DNA of 18,839 nt from Candidatus Equimonas enterica (GCA_018066225.1 JAGHRU010000106.1:1-18839), one strand, 5' to 3'; counted from the stretch's first letter, positions 1 to 7,800 are shown. Numbers and translations: made by a program. Notes: generated by a model not told the origin, from the letters alone.

Positions 1-334
1 GCCCGCAGGCGTGGGGCTGTTTTGCCGTACCTACGCCGTAAGGGGTTGCCGGGCGGCCGGGGGCCGCGGGATTGCCGGTCGGCTGCTTGCCGCGATTGTC
101 AAAGTGCTTCATGTTTTCTTGCAGCGCGTTGAGCAGACGCTTGGCGTTGGTCGGCGTCAAGACGATGCGGGTATTGACGCGCGTCTTGGGCATATTGGGA
201 CCTAATACGGCGAAATCGATGAAAAACTCTTGGTCGGTGTGCGATACGATAGCAAAGTTGGCGTAAGTGCCAGCAGCAATTTCAGGGGTCAGCTCTATCT
301 CGAGCTTCTTCTGGTTGTCTTTGTTTTGATCCAT
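1..334 (-). CDS. DUF3467 domain protein, 3' end cut by window edge
   Basis: This is a small cytoplasmic protein of unknown function. I read 111 codons on the minus strand from ATG at 334 with no stop, so the C-terminus lies beyond the left edge. It begins MDQNKDNQKKLEIELTPEIA and continues with a hydrophobic/acidic core (TYANFAIVSHTDQEFFIDFA), then VLTPTNAKRLLNAL and a Pro/Gly-rich tail. The ELTPEIAAGTYANFAIV, EFFIDFA and RIVLTPTNAKRLL blocks are what I know from the DUF3467 family, roughly 100 residues long and common in Bacteroidetes, so little should be missing. There is no signal peptide or membrane segment. A good promoter lies 61 bp upstream, so it is probably transcribed alone or leads an operon off the left edge. 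The family assignment comes from remembered pattern, not a search. Confidence 0.8.
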   Translation of the reverse strand, partial: MDQNKDNQKKLEIELTPEIAAGTYANFAIVSHTDQEFFIDFAVLGPNMPKTRVNTRIVLTPTNAKRLLNALQENMKHFDNRGKQPTGNPAAPGRPATPYGVGTAKQPHACG

Positions 335-353
335 GATGTTAGGTTTTGATTTG

Positions 354-375
354 TCGCCTCTTAGCCGTGAGGCGA
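354..375 (-). other. Hairpin in the leader of the DUF3467 gene
   Basis: Arms TCGCCTC (354-360) and GAGGCGA (369-375) are a perfect 7-bp inverted repeat with an 8-base loop. It lies between the predicted transcription start (about 388) and the ATG at 334, so it would form in the 5' leader RNA. No role is known; it could affect stability or translation. Confidence 0.4.
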
Positions 376-394
376 ATGTCGTTGTCTTGTGGTG

Positions 395-426
395 CAAAAT
401 TACACTTAATCGTGCAAAATTCCAAA
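395..426 (-). promoter_or_regulatory. Bacteroidetes-type promoter for the DUF3467 gene
   Basis: On the minus strand TTTG (426-423) is followed after exactly 20 bases by TAATTTTG (402-395). This fits the established Bacteroidetes sigma-ABfr consensus of a -33 TTTG box and a -7 TAnnTTTG box. Transcription would begin near 388, giving a leader of about 54 nt. It is back to back with the ompA promoter at 484-514. Confidence 0.75.
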
Positions 427-483
427 TGCAAGTGTTAAAAATACGAAAATACACGCGAAAAACAAAGAAAAACGGGAAAAAAC

Positions 484-514
484 TTGGGCGTTTCCCAAAG
501 TATTACTAATTTTG
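484..514 (+). promoter_or_regulatory. Bacteroidetes-type promoter for the ompA-like gene
   Basis: A TTG (484-486) and TAATTTTG (507-514) are separated by 20 bases, matching the -33/-7 arrangement of Bacteroidetes promoters. A short inverted repeat, TTGGG (484-488) and CCCAA (494-498), covers the -33 box and might be an operator. Predicted start near 521 leaves an A/T-rich leader of about 77 nt without a Shine-Dalgarno sequence. The core is almost identical to the promoter at 13467-13497. Confidence 0.75.
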
Positions 515-597
515 CAGCGTTTTCCATGTCATAGTCCCGTAGAACACCTCCCAACGAAACAACCAATTTATACATTCACCTTTAATCAATTAACACA

Positions 598-1713
598 ATG
601 AAGAAAATCTTTACGATTCTCGCCATGGGCGCAATGGTCCTCACCGCTGGCGCTCAGAAGACCGTTCTCGGTAGCGGTTTCTTTGACAACTGGTCTATCA
701 CCCTCCAGGGTGGTGCAATTGCTCCCACCGTACATCACAACATGTTTAGTGATGCTCGTGGCGTTGCTGGTCTCGAACTCACCAAGCAGATCACTCCTGT
801 CTTTGGTCTCGGTTTCCAGAGCATGGCAGGTATCAACACTGAAGACTTCTGCAGCCAGCCCGGTATCCACGGTATGAAGACCGCTATCGATAACGTTAAC
901 AGCAGCGTTCTCGGTAAGTTCAACTTCAGCAACTGGTTCTGTGGTTACAACGGTCAGCCCCGTACCTTCGAAGTAGAAGGTGTTGTAGGTCTCGGCTTCA
1001 TGCACCGCTTCGATGTAGAGCGCAACGCTGCTACTTCTACCGCTGGTCTTAACTTCAACTTCAACCTCGGCGCCAAGAAGGCTTGGACGGTTAGCGTTAA
1101 GCCTTCTATCGTATGGGATCTCTCCCACCGTCAGGGCATCGACCACGGTATGTACAACATCAACTATAGCGCTATCCAGGTACTCGCTGGTGTAACCTAC
1201 CACTTCAAGAACCACAACAACGGTGAGCACTACTTCACCCTCGTACGTCCTTACGACCAGGCTGAGGTAGATGGTCTCAACGCTAAGATTAACGACCTCC
1301 GCGCTGAAAACGAGGCTCTCAGAAACCGCAAGCCCGAAGTGAAGGAAGTTATCAAGGAAGTTGTGAAGGAAGTTAAGGTAGAAAACAACACGAAGGACAT
1401 GGAGCAGACCATCACCTTCCGTCAGGGTAAGAGCACCGTTGAGGCTGCTCAGATGCCTAACGTAGAGCGCGTTGCTACCTTCCTTAAGAACAACAAGGAC
1501 AGCAAGGTTTGCATCAAGGGTTATGCTTCTCCCGAAGGCAGCAAGGCTATCAACGATCGCCTCGCTAAGGAGCGTGCACAGGCTGTGAAGAACATCCTCG
1601 TGAACAAGTACAAGATTGCTGCTGACCGCATCGTTGCAGAAGGTCGCGGTGTGGGTGACATGTTCAGCGAGCCCGACTGGAACCGCGTCAGCATCTGCAC
1701 CCTCTCCAAGTAA
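598..1713 (+). CDS. OmpA-family outer membrane protein
   Basis: Outer membrane beta-barrel protein with a periplasmic OmpA-like domain, expected to tether the outer membrane to peptidoglycan. The 371 residues show a signal peptide (1-19, cleavage after AGA), a barrel of alternating beta strands (about 25-205), a charged coiled-coil linker (about 220-262, with VKEVIKEVVKEVKVE) and a C-terminal OmpA domain (about 268-371). In that domain GYASPEG (308-314) sits where classical OmpA has GYTDRIG. The ligand-binding Arg is kept (R326 in KERAQAV), but the Asp that contacts diaminopimelate is replaced by Ser. Codon choice (GCT, GTT, GGT, CTC, AAC, AAG) is more uniform than in neighbouring genes, as expected for a very abundant protein. 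It is monocistronic, with its own promoter and terminator. The family is certain; peptidoglycan binding is inferred. Confidence 0.93.
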   Translation: MKKIFTILAMGAMVLTAGAQKTVLGSGFFDNWSITLQGGAIAPTVHHNMFSDARGVAGLELTKQITPVFGLGFQSMAGINTEDFCSQPGIHGMKTAIDNVNSSVLGKFNFSNWFCGYNGQPRTFEVEGVVGLGFMHRFDVERNAATSTAGLNFNFNLGAKKAWTVSVKPSIVWDLSHRQGIDHGMYNINYSAIQVLAGVTYHFKNHNNGEHYFTLVRPYDQAEVDGLNAKINDLRAENEALRNRKPEVKEVIKEVVKEVKVENNTKDMEQTITFRQGKSTVEAAQMPNVERVATFLKNNKDSKVCIKGYASPEGSKAINDRLAKERAQAVKNILVNKYKIAADRIVAEGRGVGDMFSEPDWNRVSICTLSK

Positions 1714-1744
1714 TCGAGAAGCAGATAGACTAAACATCTAACGA

Positions 1745-1786
1745 TAAGCCGCGAGGTGCGTATGCGCCTTGCGGCTTTCTTTTTTT
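1745..1786 (+). terminator. Rho-independent terminator of the ompA-like gene
   Basis: A GC-rich stem (AAGCCGCGAGGTGCG at 1746-1760 pairing imperfectly with CGCCTTGCGGCTT at 1765-1777) is followed by a T-rich run (TTTCTTTTTTT). It lies about 30 bp after the stop codon, on the plus strand. Confidence 0.88.
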
Positions 1787-1827
1787 CAGCGTGTGGGGAA
1801 ACTGGCGATGGCAACAGATGAGAAGAG

Positions 1828-1873
1828 AACGACAAGCCCGGGAAGCGTGATGATGCTTCCCGGGCTTGTCGTT
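1828..1873 (-). terminator. Perfect 19-bp inverted repeat, probable terminator of sufB
   Basis: AACGACAAGCCCGGGAAGC (1828-1846) is repeated perfectly as its reverse complement at 1855-1873, with the 8-base loop GTGATGAT. It lies 23 bp beyond the sufB stop. On the minus strand it is followed by a pyrimidine-rich CTTCTCTTCTC, not a clean T run, so termination is likely but could involve other factors. With the ompA terminator it insulates the convergent genes. Confidence 0.7.
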
Positions 1874-1896
1874 GTAGATGGGGCTACAAACGGTAG

Positions 1897-3345
1897 TTAG
1901 CCTACGCTACCTTCGAGCGACACGGCAAGGAGTTTCTGTGCCTCTACGGCAAACTCCATGGGGAGTTTGTTGATGACATCGCGGGCATAACCGCCAACGA
2001 TGAGATTGACGGCGTCCTCGATGGGGATGCCGCGCTGCTGACAGTAGAGGAGTTGGTCTTCGGAAATCTTGGAGGTCGTGGCCTCATGCTCCACGACGGC
2101 ATCGTTGCACTGCACGTCGAGGTAAGGGAAGGTGTGTGCGCCGCAGGTGTCGCTCAGCAGCAGAGAGTCGCAGGAGGAATAGTTGCGCGCCCCCGTGGCG
2201 TGCTTGCCCACCTTGACGAGGCCGCGATAGCTGTTTTGGGAACGGCCTGCGCTGATGCCCTTGCTGATGATAGTGGAACGGCTGTCGCGGCCGATGTGTA
2301 TCATCTTGGTGCCCGTGTCGGCCTCTTGGTGGTTGCTGGTGACGGCTACGGAGTAGAACTCTGCCTGCGTGTTGTCGCCGCTGAGGATGCACGAGGGATA
2401 TTTCCAGGTGATGGCACTTCCCGTCTCCACTTGCGTCCACGACAGACGCGCGTTAGCCCCACGCAGATGGCCGCGTTTGGTGACGAGGTTGAGCACACCG
2501 CCGCGGCCTTCGCTGTCGCCCGGATACCAGTTTTGTACGGTGGAGTATTTGACCTCAGCATCGCGCTCCACCACGATTTCTACGATGGCGGCGTGGAGTT
2601 GGTTCTCGTCGCGCATCGGTGCCGTGCAGCCTTCGAGATAGGAGACGTAGGCCCCTTCGTCTGCGACGATGAGCGTGCGCTCAAACTGGCCTGTACCGCG
2701 GGCGTTGATGCGGAAGTAGGTGGAGAGCTCCATCGGGCAGCGCACGCCCTTGGGGATATAGACGAAACTGCCGTCGGAGAATACGGCGGAGTTGAGGGCA
2801 GCGAAGTAGTTGTCGCGATAGGGCACGACGCTGCCCAAGTACTGGCGTACGAGGTCGGGATTTTCGCGCACCGCCTCCGAGATGGAACTGAAAATAATGC
2901 CTTTCTCTTGCAGCCGCTCCTTGAAGGTGGTCTTGACGCTGACGGAGTCCATCACAGCATCGACGGCCACGCCTGCGAGTTGCATACGCTCTTCGAGGGG
3001 GATGCCGAGTTTGTCAAAGGTCTTCATCAGTTCGGGGTCAATCTCTTTGCTCCCCGTGTCTTTCTGTCGGCGTGTGGGGTCGGCGTAGTAGGAGATGGCT
3101 TGGTAGTCGATGGCGGGCAGATGGACATGCCCCCAGGTCGGCGTTTCGAGGGTCTGCCAGTGGCGATAGGCACGGAGGCGAAACTCGAGGAGCCAGTCGG
3201 GCTCTCCTTTCTTCGCGGAGATGAGGCGGATGATGTCTTCCGAAAGGCCTTGCTCGATAATCTCGGTATCGACCTCGGTGACGAAGCCCTGTTCGTATTT
3301 CTGTTCTGCTACCGAGCGTAGCAGTGCGTTGTTGTCGTTGGCCAT
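1897..3345 (-). CDS. sufB: SufB, Fe-S cluster scaffold subunit
   Basis: SufB is the core scaffold of the SUF system; with SufC (ATPase) and SufD it builds Fe-S clusters in the cytoplasm using sulfur delivered by SufS and its partner. The 482 residues match the usual length of about 480. Recognisable blocks are [58 protein letters not shown] and [17 protein letters not shown]. Cys392 in the CDSLL motif and Glu421 in VEHE have the spacing of E. coli Cys405 and Glu434, both important at the SufB-SufD interface. I chose the start MANDNNALL at 3345: the 13 extra codons upstream overlap the cvpA-like gene and are not conserved in style. It starts 11 bp after that gene, with no Shine-Dalgarno sequence. 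Unusually, nothing resembling sufC or sufD follows; a terminator and the convergent ompA come next. Confidence 0.96.
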   Translation of the reverse strand: MANDNNALLRSVAEQKYEQGFVTEVDTEIIEQGLSEDIIRLISAKKGEPDWLLEFRLRAYRHWQTLETPTWGHVHLPAIDYQAISYYADPTRRQKDTGSKEIDPELMKTFDKLGIPLEERMQLAGVAVDAVMDSVSVKTTFKERLQEKGIIFSSISEAVRENPDLVRQYLGSVVPYRDNYFAALNSAVFSDGSFVYIPKGVRCPMELSTYFRINARGTGQFERTLIVADEGAYVSYLEGCTAPMRDENQLHAAIVEIVVERDAEVKYSTVQNWYPGDSEGRGGVLNLVTKRGHLRGANARLSWTQVETGSAITWKYPSCILSGDNTQAEFYSVAVTSNHQEADTGTKMIHIGRDSRSTIISKGISAGRSQNSYRGLVKVGKHATGARNYSSCDSLLLSDTCGAHTFPYLDVQCNDAVVEHEATTSKISEDQLLYCQQRGIPIEDAVNLIVGGYARDVINKLPMEFAVEAQKLLAVSLEGSVG

Positions 3346-3356
3346 GCGTAGTGGGG

Positions 3357-3890
3357 TTAGGATTTGTGGCTCACATCGACCCATACTGTGTCGCTCTGCA
3401 CGCTGTCTTGTGCCGGAGCGTTCTGCTGTGGCGACACTATCTCGTGCACGAGCAGCGTCACGACGCTGCTGACGGGAGAGAAGAGGTGGCTGTCGCTGGC
3501 CTTCTGCTCATCGATGATGTGCAGTGCCCCCATCACGTTGAGTACGCAGGAGAGTAGCACGATGTATTTCACGAGGCTGACGAGTGCACCGAGGCTGCTG
3601 TTGATCCAGCCCAGCCGCAGTCCTTTGAGGCCTTTGGTCAGCAGGTTGGCCACGAAGCCCAGCACGATAGGTGCGACAATCCACAGGAGGAAAAACGCGA
3701 TGATGGAAGTCATCATGTTGCTCTCCGTGCCGCTTACGCTGAGGTATTCGCCCAGCGTGTTGTAACACGTGGCGGCGACGAGCAGGCCGATGAGGAAACC
3801 TACGGAGGAGATGACCTCCTTGATGAAGCCAGCGCGCCAGCCAGAGATGAGGCTCCACGCGATGACGATGAGGATGAAAAGGTCTAACAT
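3357..3890 (-). CDS. CvpA family membrane protein
   Basis: Inner membrane protein of 177 residues. It opens with [26 protein letters not shown], the hallmark of the CvpA family (named for colicin V production in E. coli): a first membrane helix followed by a G-x-x-x-G-x-I/x-E turn. Further hydrophobic segments lie at about 27-45, 60-82 and 98-125, giving about four helices. The last 50 residues are hydrophilic and Gln/Ser/Asp-rich. The exact biochemical role of CvpA proteins is not settled; envelope homeostasis is suggested by work on related proteins. It sits 30 bp after the dedA-like gene and 11 bp before sufB, so the three are very likely co-transcribed. The family call is firm; the function is not. 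Confidence 0.88.
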   Translation of the reverse strand: MLDLFILIVIAWSLISGWRAGFIKEVISSVGFLIGLLVAATCYNTLGEYLSVSGTESNMMTSIIAFFLLWIVAPIVLGFVANLLTKGLKGLRLGWINSSLGALVSLVKYIVLLSCVLNVMGALHIIDEQKASDSHLFSPVSSVVTLLVHEIVSPQQNAPAQDSVQSDTVWVDVSHKS

Positions 3891-3920
3891 AGCAGGTGTC
3901 GGTATGAGGTGAAATATGGA

Positions 3921-4562
3921 TTATGCCGAGCGACGGCATGCCTTCCACACGAAGAAGATAATCACTGCGGCCACGATGGCGATGAGGCCGTAGCCTATCT
4001 CGTGGCTATACTGTGAGGCTTTGGCGATGACGGCTTCGCGGCTGTCGATGCCGGGCACGGTGGAGAGGTAGTAGCCTATGGCGGCAAGGATGCTGTTCCA
4101 GATGCCTGCGCCGAGCGTGGTGTAGAGCAGGAAACGCCCCAGCGACATACGGGCCAGACCAGCGGGAATGCTGATGAGTTGGCGCACGGCGGGGATGAGG
4201 CGACCGATGAAGGTGGAAATCGCGCCATGGCGGTCGAAGTAGGCTTCGGCGTGCTGCACCTTCTCTTCGCTCAGCAGGCACAGGCGGCCGAAGCGGCTGG
4301 CGGCGAAGCGATAGACGATGGGGCGGCCCAGCCAAAGGGCGAGTCCGTAGTTGATGAGTGCACCGAGGTCGGCGCCTAACGTGGCAAACACGACGACGAG
4401 AACGACATTGAGGTCGCCTTCTGCACCTGCCAGCCAAGCGGCAGGCGGTACGACCACTTCGGAGGGGAAGGGGATGAAACTGCTATCGATGGCCATCAGC
4501 AGCGTGATGACCCAGTAGTTGAGGTGCGCAAGACACCATTGGATGAAGGCGAGGCTTTGCAT
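3921..4562 (-). CDS. DedA/VTT family membrane protein
   Basis: Inner membrane protein of the DedA (SNARE-associated/VTT) superfamily, some members of which flip undecaprenyl phosphate or other lipids and support envelope integrity. The 213 residues fit the family size. The DedA signature is visible as DSSFIPFPSE (26-35, with Asp where many members have Glu) and FIGRLIPAVR (118-127), followed by IPAGLARM and GAGIWNSILAAIGYYL. Hydrophobic segments lie near the N-terminus, at 51-78, 145-165 and 190-207. I chose the start MQSLAFIQW at 4562 because the promoter at 4588-4618 lies inside any longer reading frame, and the extension would translate the 22-bp tandem repeat. It is the first gene of the dedA-cvpA-sufB operon. 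The substrate cannot be told from sequence. Confidence 0.9.
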   Translation of the reverse strand: MQSLAFIQWCLAHLNYWVITLLMAIDSSFIPFPSEVVVPPAAWLAGAEGDLNVVLVVVFATLGADLGALINYGLALWLGRPIVYRFAASRFGRLCLLSEEKVQHAEAYFDRHGAISTFIGRLIPAVRQLISIPAGLARMSLGRFLLYTTLGAGIWNSILAAIGYYLSTVPGIDSREAVIAKASQYSHEIGYGLIAIVAAVIIFFVWKACRRSA

Positions 4563-4587
4563 AGTGGGCTTGTTCGGACTTGGGCTG

Positions 4588-4618
4588 CAAAGGTACAAAG
4601 ATTTTGTCACACGGCAAA
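4588..4618 (-). promoter_or_regulatory. Consensus Bacteroidetes promoter of the dedA-cvpA-sufB operon
   Basis: On the minus strand TTTG (4618-4615), then 19 bases, then TACCTTTG (4595-4588) followed by C, a full match to the TTTG / TAnnTTTGC consensus. Transcription should start around 4581, leaving a leader of about 20 nt before the ATG at 4562. This also fixes the dedA start. Confidence 0.88.
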
Positions 4619-4649
4619 ATTTATGGCCTTCTAACGCTGTTTCATCTCT

Positions 4650-4732
4650 CTGCCCTTGTCGTGAAAACCATTTGCCCATGTCGTGAAAACGGTCTGCCCT
4701 CGTCGTGAAAACCATCTGCCCAGATACGAAAA
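4650..4732 (+). repeat. Tandem repeat, 22-bp unit, about 3.8 copies
   Basis: Three full head-to-tail units (4650-4671, 4672-4693, 4694-4715) and a partial diverging unit (4716-4732). Each unit begins CTGCCC (TTGCCC in unit 2), has two variable bases, and ends GTCGTGAAAACCAT (unit 2 ends CGGT). There are no spacers between units. The array lies between the terminator of the adhesin gene and the dedA promoter, with its nearest edge 32 bp upstream of the -33 box. Confidence 0.9.
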
Positions 4733-4761
4733 GGGCTCGCAGCGTGGTGCTGCGAGCCCTT
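4729..4761 (-). terminator. Rho-independent terminator of the large adhesin gene
   Basis: AAGGGCTCGCAGC (4731-4743) and its perfect reverse complement (4749-4761) form a 13-bp GC-rich stem with a 5-base loop. Read on the minus strand the stem is followed by TTTTCG, and it starts 24 bp after the stop at 4786. The distal arm touches the last unit of the 22-bp tandem repeat. Confidence 0.85.
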
Positions 4762-4785
4762 GTAAAGCGTGGTCGCTCGGGGCGA

Positions 4786-7731
4786 TTACTTCATGCGAAT
4801 GACTTTCTGATCACCGCTGATGACGATGCCCTTGGTGGCATGGCCAGCACGACGACCTTGGAGGTCATAGACCTTGGCAGTGCCTTCGCCGCTGCGCAGA
4901 CCAGCGATGCCGACTGTGCTATCGACGGTGTAGGTGGCGCGGATCTCATTGACGGGGTAGTCCATGCCGTCCTCCTCGGTGTAGCAGATGTTGCCCTTGG
5001 GGATGACGAAGGTGTAAGTGCCGTCAGCAAGGGTAGCGTCGATGGTGTAGGTGAAGGTGGTGGTGAGGTTGTCAAAGTCGTACTTGCAATCATAGGAGAG
5101 ATAGGTCTTCTCGCCTGCTGCGTTCATGAGGTATGCCTTCTCGGGTGCTTCACCGGGCGCATACATGTAGGTGGCATCGTCCACGGTGTCCTCGGTGGAG
5201 AGCACGATGGTGGTGAGGCTTTCTACGGTGCTGCCGTCAGCGGGGTCGAGGGTGTAGTCGATGTTGCCATACTGGGGCTCTTCGCCTACCGTCACGGTGT
5301 AAGTGGCGCGTACCTCGGGCAGACCAATCTCTGCACCCGTGGCTTCGTCGATGGCATAGACAAAGGCGTCTGCGGGGATGACGAGGGTGTAGGTGCCCGC
5401 TGCCACGCCGTCGAAGCGGATGTCGATGGAGTTGTCGAGCCAAGCGTCTTCACCCACAGGGGTGTTCTCGGCATAGAGGCAAGCGTAGGCCACCTCGCCC
5501 TGCTCGTTGAGGAGCACGGGAGCGAAGTCCTGACCGCCGTTGCTGTTCATCCACACCTCGGGAAGGCCGGGGTAGGCCAGGGTGACGGTGCGCAGCACTT
5601 CTACGCTGCTGCCGTCCTCGGGCGTGAGGGTGTAGGAGAGGTCGGGCTCTTCTTCGATGACAATCTCGCCCGTACCAGTGGTCTTGATGTTGTTGAGGCT
5701 AATGTTGAAGTTGGAGAAGTGCTCCACGTAGAAGCGCAACTGCACACGCTTACCAGCAAAGTCGGCAAACTTGGCGGCATCGATGGTGATGTGGTGAGTG
5801 TTGATGTCATCGATGGAGTTTTTGTCGTTGATGGTGTAGAGGGTGGTGTAGGTGGTGCCGTCGGCCGAAATCTGCACTTTGAAGCAGTTGTCGAGCCAAT
5901 CTACGGGCTGCGCACCGCCAAAGCCGCTCTTGACGCTGAAGGCTACGTCAAACGCCATCTCGTTGCTCTCGTCGAGCAGATAGATGTGGGGCGAGGTCAG
6001 CATGGCCTTGGAGCCCTTGGAGGAGTCGGACTTGTTGAATATCCAGTCGAAGCCGTTGGGCGTGTAGTTCTCGTGCTGATCGTTCTGGCTTTGGTAGGCA
6101 CAAACGCCACCTTCGCCCGTTTCCTCATACGTCCAGCCGATGGGCGCATTCTCGCGGTCGTAGTGCGGCATCTCGGAGCAGTCGAGCGTGTAGGGTGCTG
6201 CGAAGTCGGTGGAGGTGCTGATCTCCTGATAGGTGGAGGAGTAGGTGCCTTCGCCGTCCTGGCTCCAAGCACGCAGCCAGTAGATGGTGTTGCTGTCCAG
6301 ACCTTCCAACTTGATGTCAGTGGTGGCAGGGCCTACATAGACCACTTGGCCGCCGCCTGCGATTTCGTCACCCACGCTGAGTTTGCCCTCGGGCACGCCG
6401 AAGACACCAGCCTTGGTCTTCTGGTCTTCACGCGCAGGGTTTTGCTGCGTCTTCGTGCTGACAGCCACCACGATGTCGTTGGCCGTAGCGTTGGCCGTAG
6501 CGTCGATGGTGAGCGCGTAGAGGTCAGTGCCCGTCACGGTGAGCGCCTCGGGACAGCCGATGAGCGTCTTGATGTGGTCGGTGAGCGGTGCGTTGATCTG
6601 ATAGACCGGGCCGCCAAGGCAGACATTGTTGCTGCCAAAGACGGTGAGGGTGTAGTCGGTAGCGGCCGTCAGTTGGTCGGTGGTAGCGAAGGTCGTGCCG
6701 TCGGTGTAAGCCACGACGGTACCATTGCCCAGCGCGTCGCCTGCGGCGTAGGTCACGCCATCGGCAGGCATCGTGTCGAGTGTACCCTGCGAGCATACTA
6801 CGAGGTAGTGGTCGGCATCAGCCACGCCCGTGAAGGAACCGCTGATGGACGTAGAGGTGGCGTCGAGACTGAGGGCTGTGGGCTGCGTGGTGGGAGGAAG
6901 GCAAGGCTTGGGTGCCTTGAAGGTGAAGGTGAGGCCTGCCTCGTGAGCCGTGCCGCAGAAGCCGTTGTAGGCTGCAGAAGAGTCCTTGCTGTTGGCTTGT
7001 GGCTCGGGCGCGTTGCCGCTTGTCTTGATGAGCAGGAAGTCGCTGTTGTAGCCCGAGAGACCCATCTTCAAGTTACAGGTCTTGCCGTCGGGGTCTGCCG
7101 TCCATGCGCCGAAGACGAACTGCACGGTGCCGTCTTCTTCCGAGAGGCGGATTTGCAGGCTACCCATAGCGTAATTGACGTCCATGTTCATGTGGCTGGT
7201 GTCGTAGTGCACGTTGGCAAACTGCATCACGAAGACGTGCTTGCCCGTCGTGCCTTCCACCTTGTAACGCAACTCCGTGTCGTTGGTGAACTGCACGCCA
7301 CGGATGTTGGCCAAGCCGAGCCACATACAGTCTTCGGTTGCGCCGAGGGTGCTGTCGATGATGTTGTAGATCTTGCCGTCGTTGGCCTTGAAGGTGTTCT
7401 TGTCGCTGAGCAGGAGATAGCCGTGGTTGCCGATGGCAAACTTGGTAACGTCCATGTCGTTGTAGCGGAAGGTGAAGCCAAGGTCGATGCCTTCAAAGGT
7501 GTTCATCTTCTGCTTGCTGGTGGCCATGTCGTTGAACTGCCAGCCGTTGTTGTCGTAAATACCGTAGAAGTCCGTGTCCTTGGTGACAGCACTGAGACTT
7601 ACCTGCGTTCCGTCCGTAATGGGCGTGTAGGTGCCCTGCTCGTACGACATAGCGTAGTTGCAGATGACCTGGGCCTGCGCCGTGAGTACCATCACGAGCA
7701 AGGCCAAGAGCGTAAAGAGTTTCTTACACAT
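4786..7731 (-). CDS. Large secreted adhesin-like protein (Fn3-like plus jellyroll domain)
   Basis: Secreted or surface protein of 981 residues, with a signal peptide (1-20, cleavage after AQA). Residues about 22-275 form a beta-rich domain (GLANIRGVQF, GSLQIRLSEEDGTVQFVFGAW). About 280-382 and 390-508 look like two Fn3-type domains (IYWLRAWSQDGEGTYS). About 515-688 resembles the 'choice-of-anchor J'/cleaved-adhesin jellyroll (PIGWTYEE, SKAMLTSPHIYL, VQLRFYVEHFSNFNISLNNI). Two repeats follow (about 698-812 and 825-937), each opening YTL.P.DGS.VE.L and closing GTYT.VIP...RATYTV. The C-terminal tail (952-981; VYDLQGRR...KGIVI...KVIRMK) resembles a short type IX secretion sorting signal. It is the last gene of the secreted cluster, 89 bp after the preceding gene with a hairpin between. 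No enzymatic motif is visible; adhesion or glycan binding is inferred from architecture only. Confidence 0.85.
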   Translation of the reverse strand: MCKKLFTLLALLVMVLTAQAQVICNYAMSYEQGTYTPITDGTQVSLSAVTKDTDFYGIYDNNGWQFNDMATSKQKMNTFEGIDLGFTFRYNDMDVTKFAIGNHGYLLLSDKNTFKANDGKIYNIIDSTLGATEDCMWLGLANIRGVQFTNDTELRYKVEGTTGKHVFVMQFANVHYDTSHMNMDVNYAMGSLQIRLSEEDGTVQFVFGAWTADPDGKTCNLKMGLSGYNSDFLLIKTSGNAPEPQANSKDSSAAYNGFCGTAHEAGLTFTFKAPKPCLPPTTQPTALSLDATSTSISGSFTGVADADHYLVVCSQGTLDTMPADGVTYAAGDALGNGTVVAYTDGTTFATTDQLTAATDYTLTVFGSNNVCLGGPVYQINAPLTDHIKTLIGCPEALTVTGTDLYALTIDATANATANDIVVAVSTKTQQNPAREDQKTKAGVFGVPEGKLSVGDEIAGGGQVVYVGPATTDIKLEGLDSNTIYWLRAWSQDGEGTYSSTYQEISTSTDFAAPYTLDCSEMPHYDRENAPIGWTYEETGEGGVCAYQSQNDQHENYTPNGFDWIFNKSDSSKGSKAMLTSPHIYLLDESNEMAFDVAFSVKSGFGGAQPVDWLDNCFKVQISADGTTYTTLYTINDKNSIDDINTHHITIDAAKFADFAGKRVQLRFYVEHFSNFNISLNNIKTTGTGEIVIEEEPDLSYTLTPEDGSSVEVLRTVTLAYPGLPEVWMNSNGGQDFAPVLLNEQGEVAYACLYAENTPVGEDAWLDNSIDIRFDGVAAGTYTLVIPADAFVYAIDEATGAEIGLPEVRATYTVTVGEEPQYGNIDYTLDPADGSTVESLTTIVLSTEDTVDDATYMYAPGEAPEKAYLMNAAGEKTYLSYDCKYDFDNLTTTFTYTIDATLADGTYTFVIPKGNICYTEEDGMDYPVNEIRATYTVDSTVGIAGLRSGEGTAKVYDLQGRRAGHATKGIVISGDQKVIRMK

Positions 7732-7767
7732 AGTATGGGGTTTTGTAGTGTTATATTCAGGGAGTCA

Positions 7768-7800
7768 AGCGCGTGTGAGACGCTGTGTCTCACACGCGCT
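7768..7800 (-). terminator. Strong intercistronic hairpin (weak terminator or attenuator)
   Basis: AGCGCGTGTGAGAC (7768-7781) and its perfect reverse complement (7787-7800) form a 14-bp stem with a 5-base loop. It lies 20 bp after the stop of the upstream gene and 36 bp before the adhesin start. No T run follows on either strand, so it may be a leaky terminator, an RNA-processing or stability element, or a protein-binding palindrome. I found no good TTTG/TAnnTTTG promoter between it and the adhesin gene. Confidence 0.55.

Noticed and set aside
1..334. Assignment of the DUF3467 gene to an rpoBC neighbourhood
   Set aside because: Upstream is the divergent ompA-type gene, not rpoC, so synteny does not support this.
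586..1737. 383-codon frame antisense to the ompA-like gene
   Set aside because: Codon-aligned shadow of a clear OmpA gene that has its own promoter and terminator.
2053..3321. 422-codon frame antisense to sufB
   Set aside because: Codon-aligned shadow; sufB is unambiguous.
4563..4715. N-terminal extension of the dedA-like protein (start at 4715)
   Set aside because: It would translate the 22-bp tandem repeat and includes the promoter; the family starts near 4562.
4650..4732. Possible CRISPR array
   Set aside because: Units are directly adjacent with no unique spacers, there are too few units, and no cas gene is in the window.
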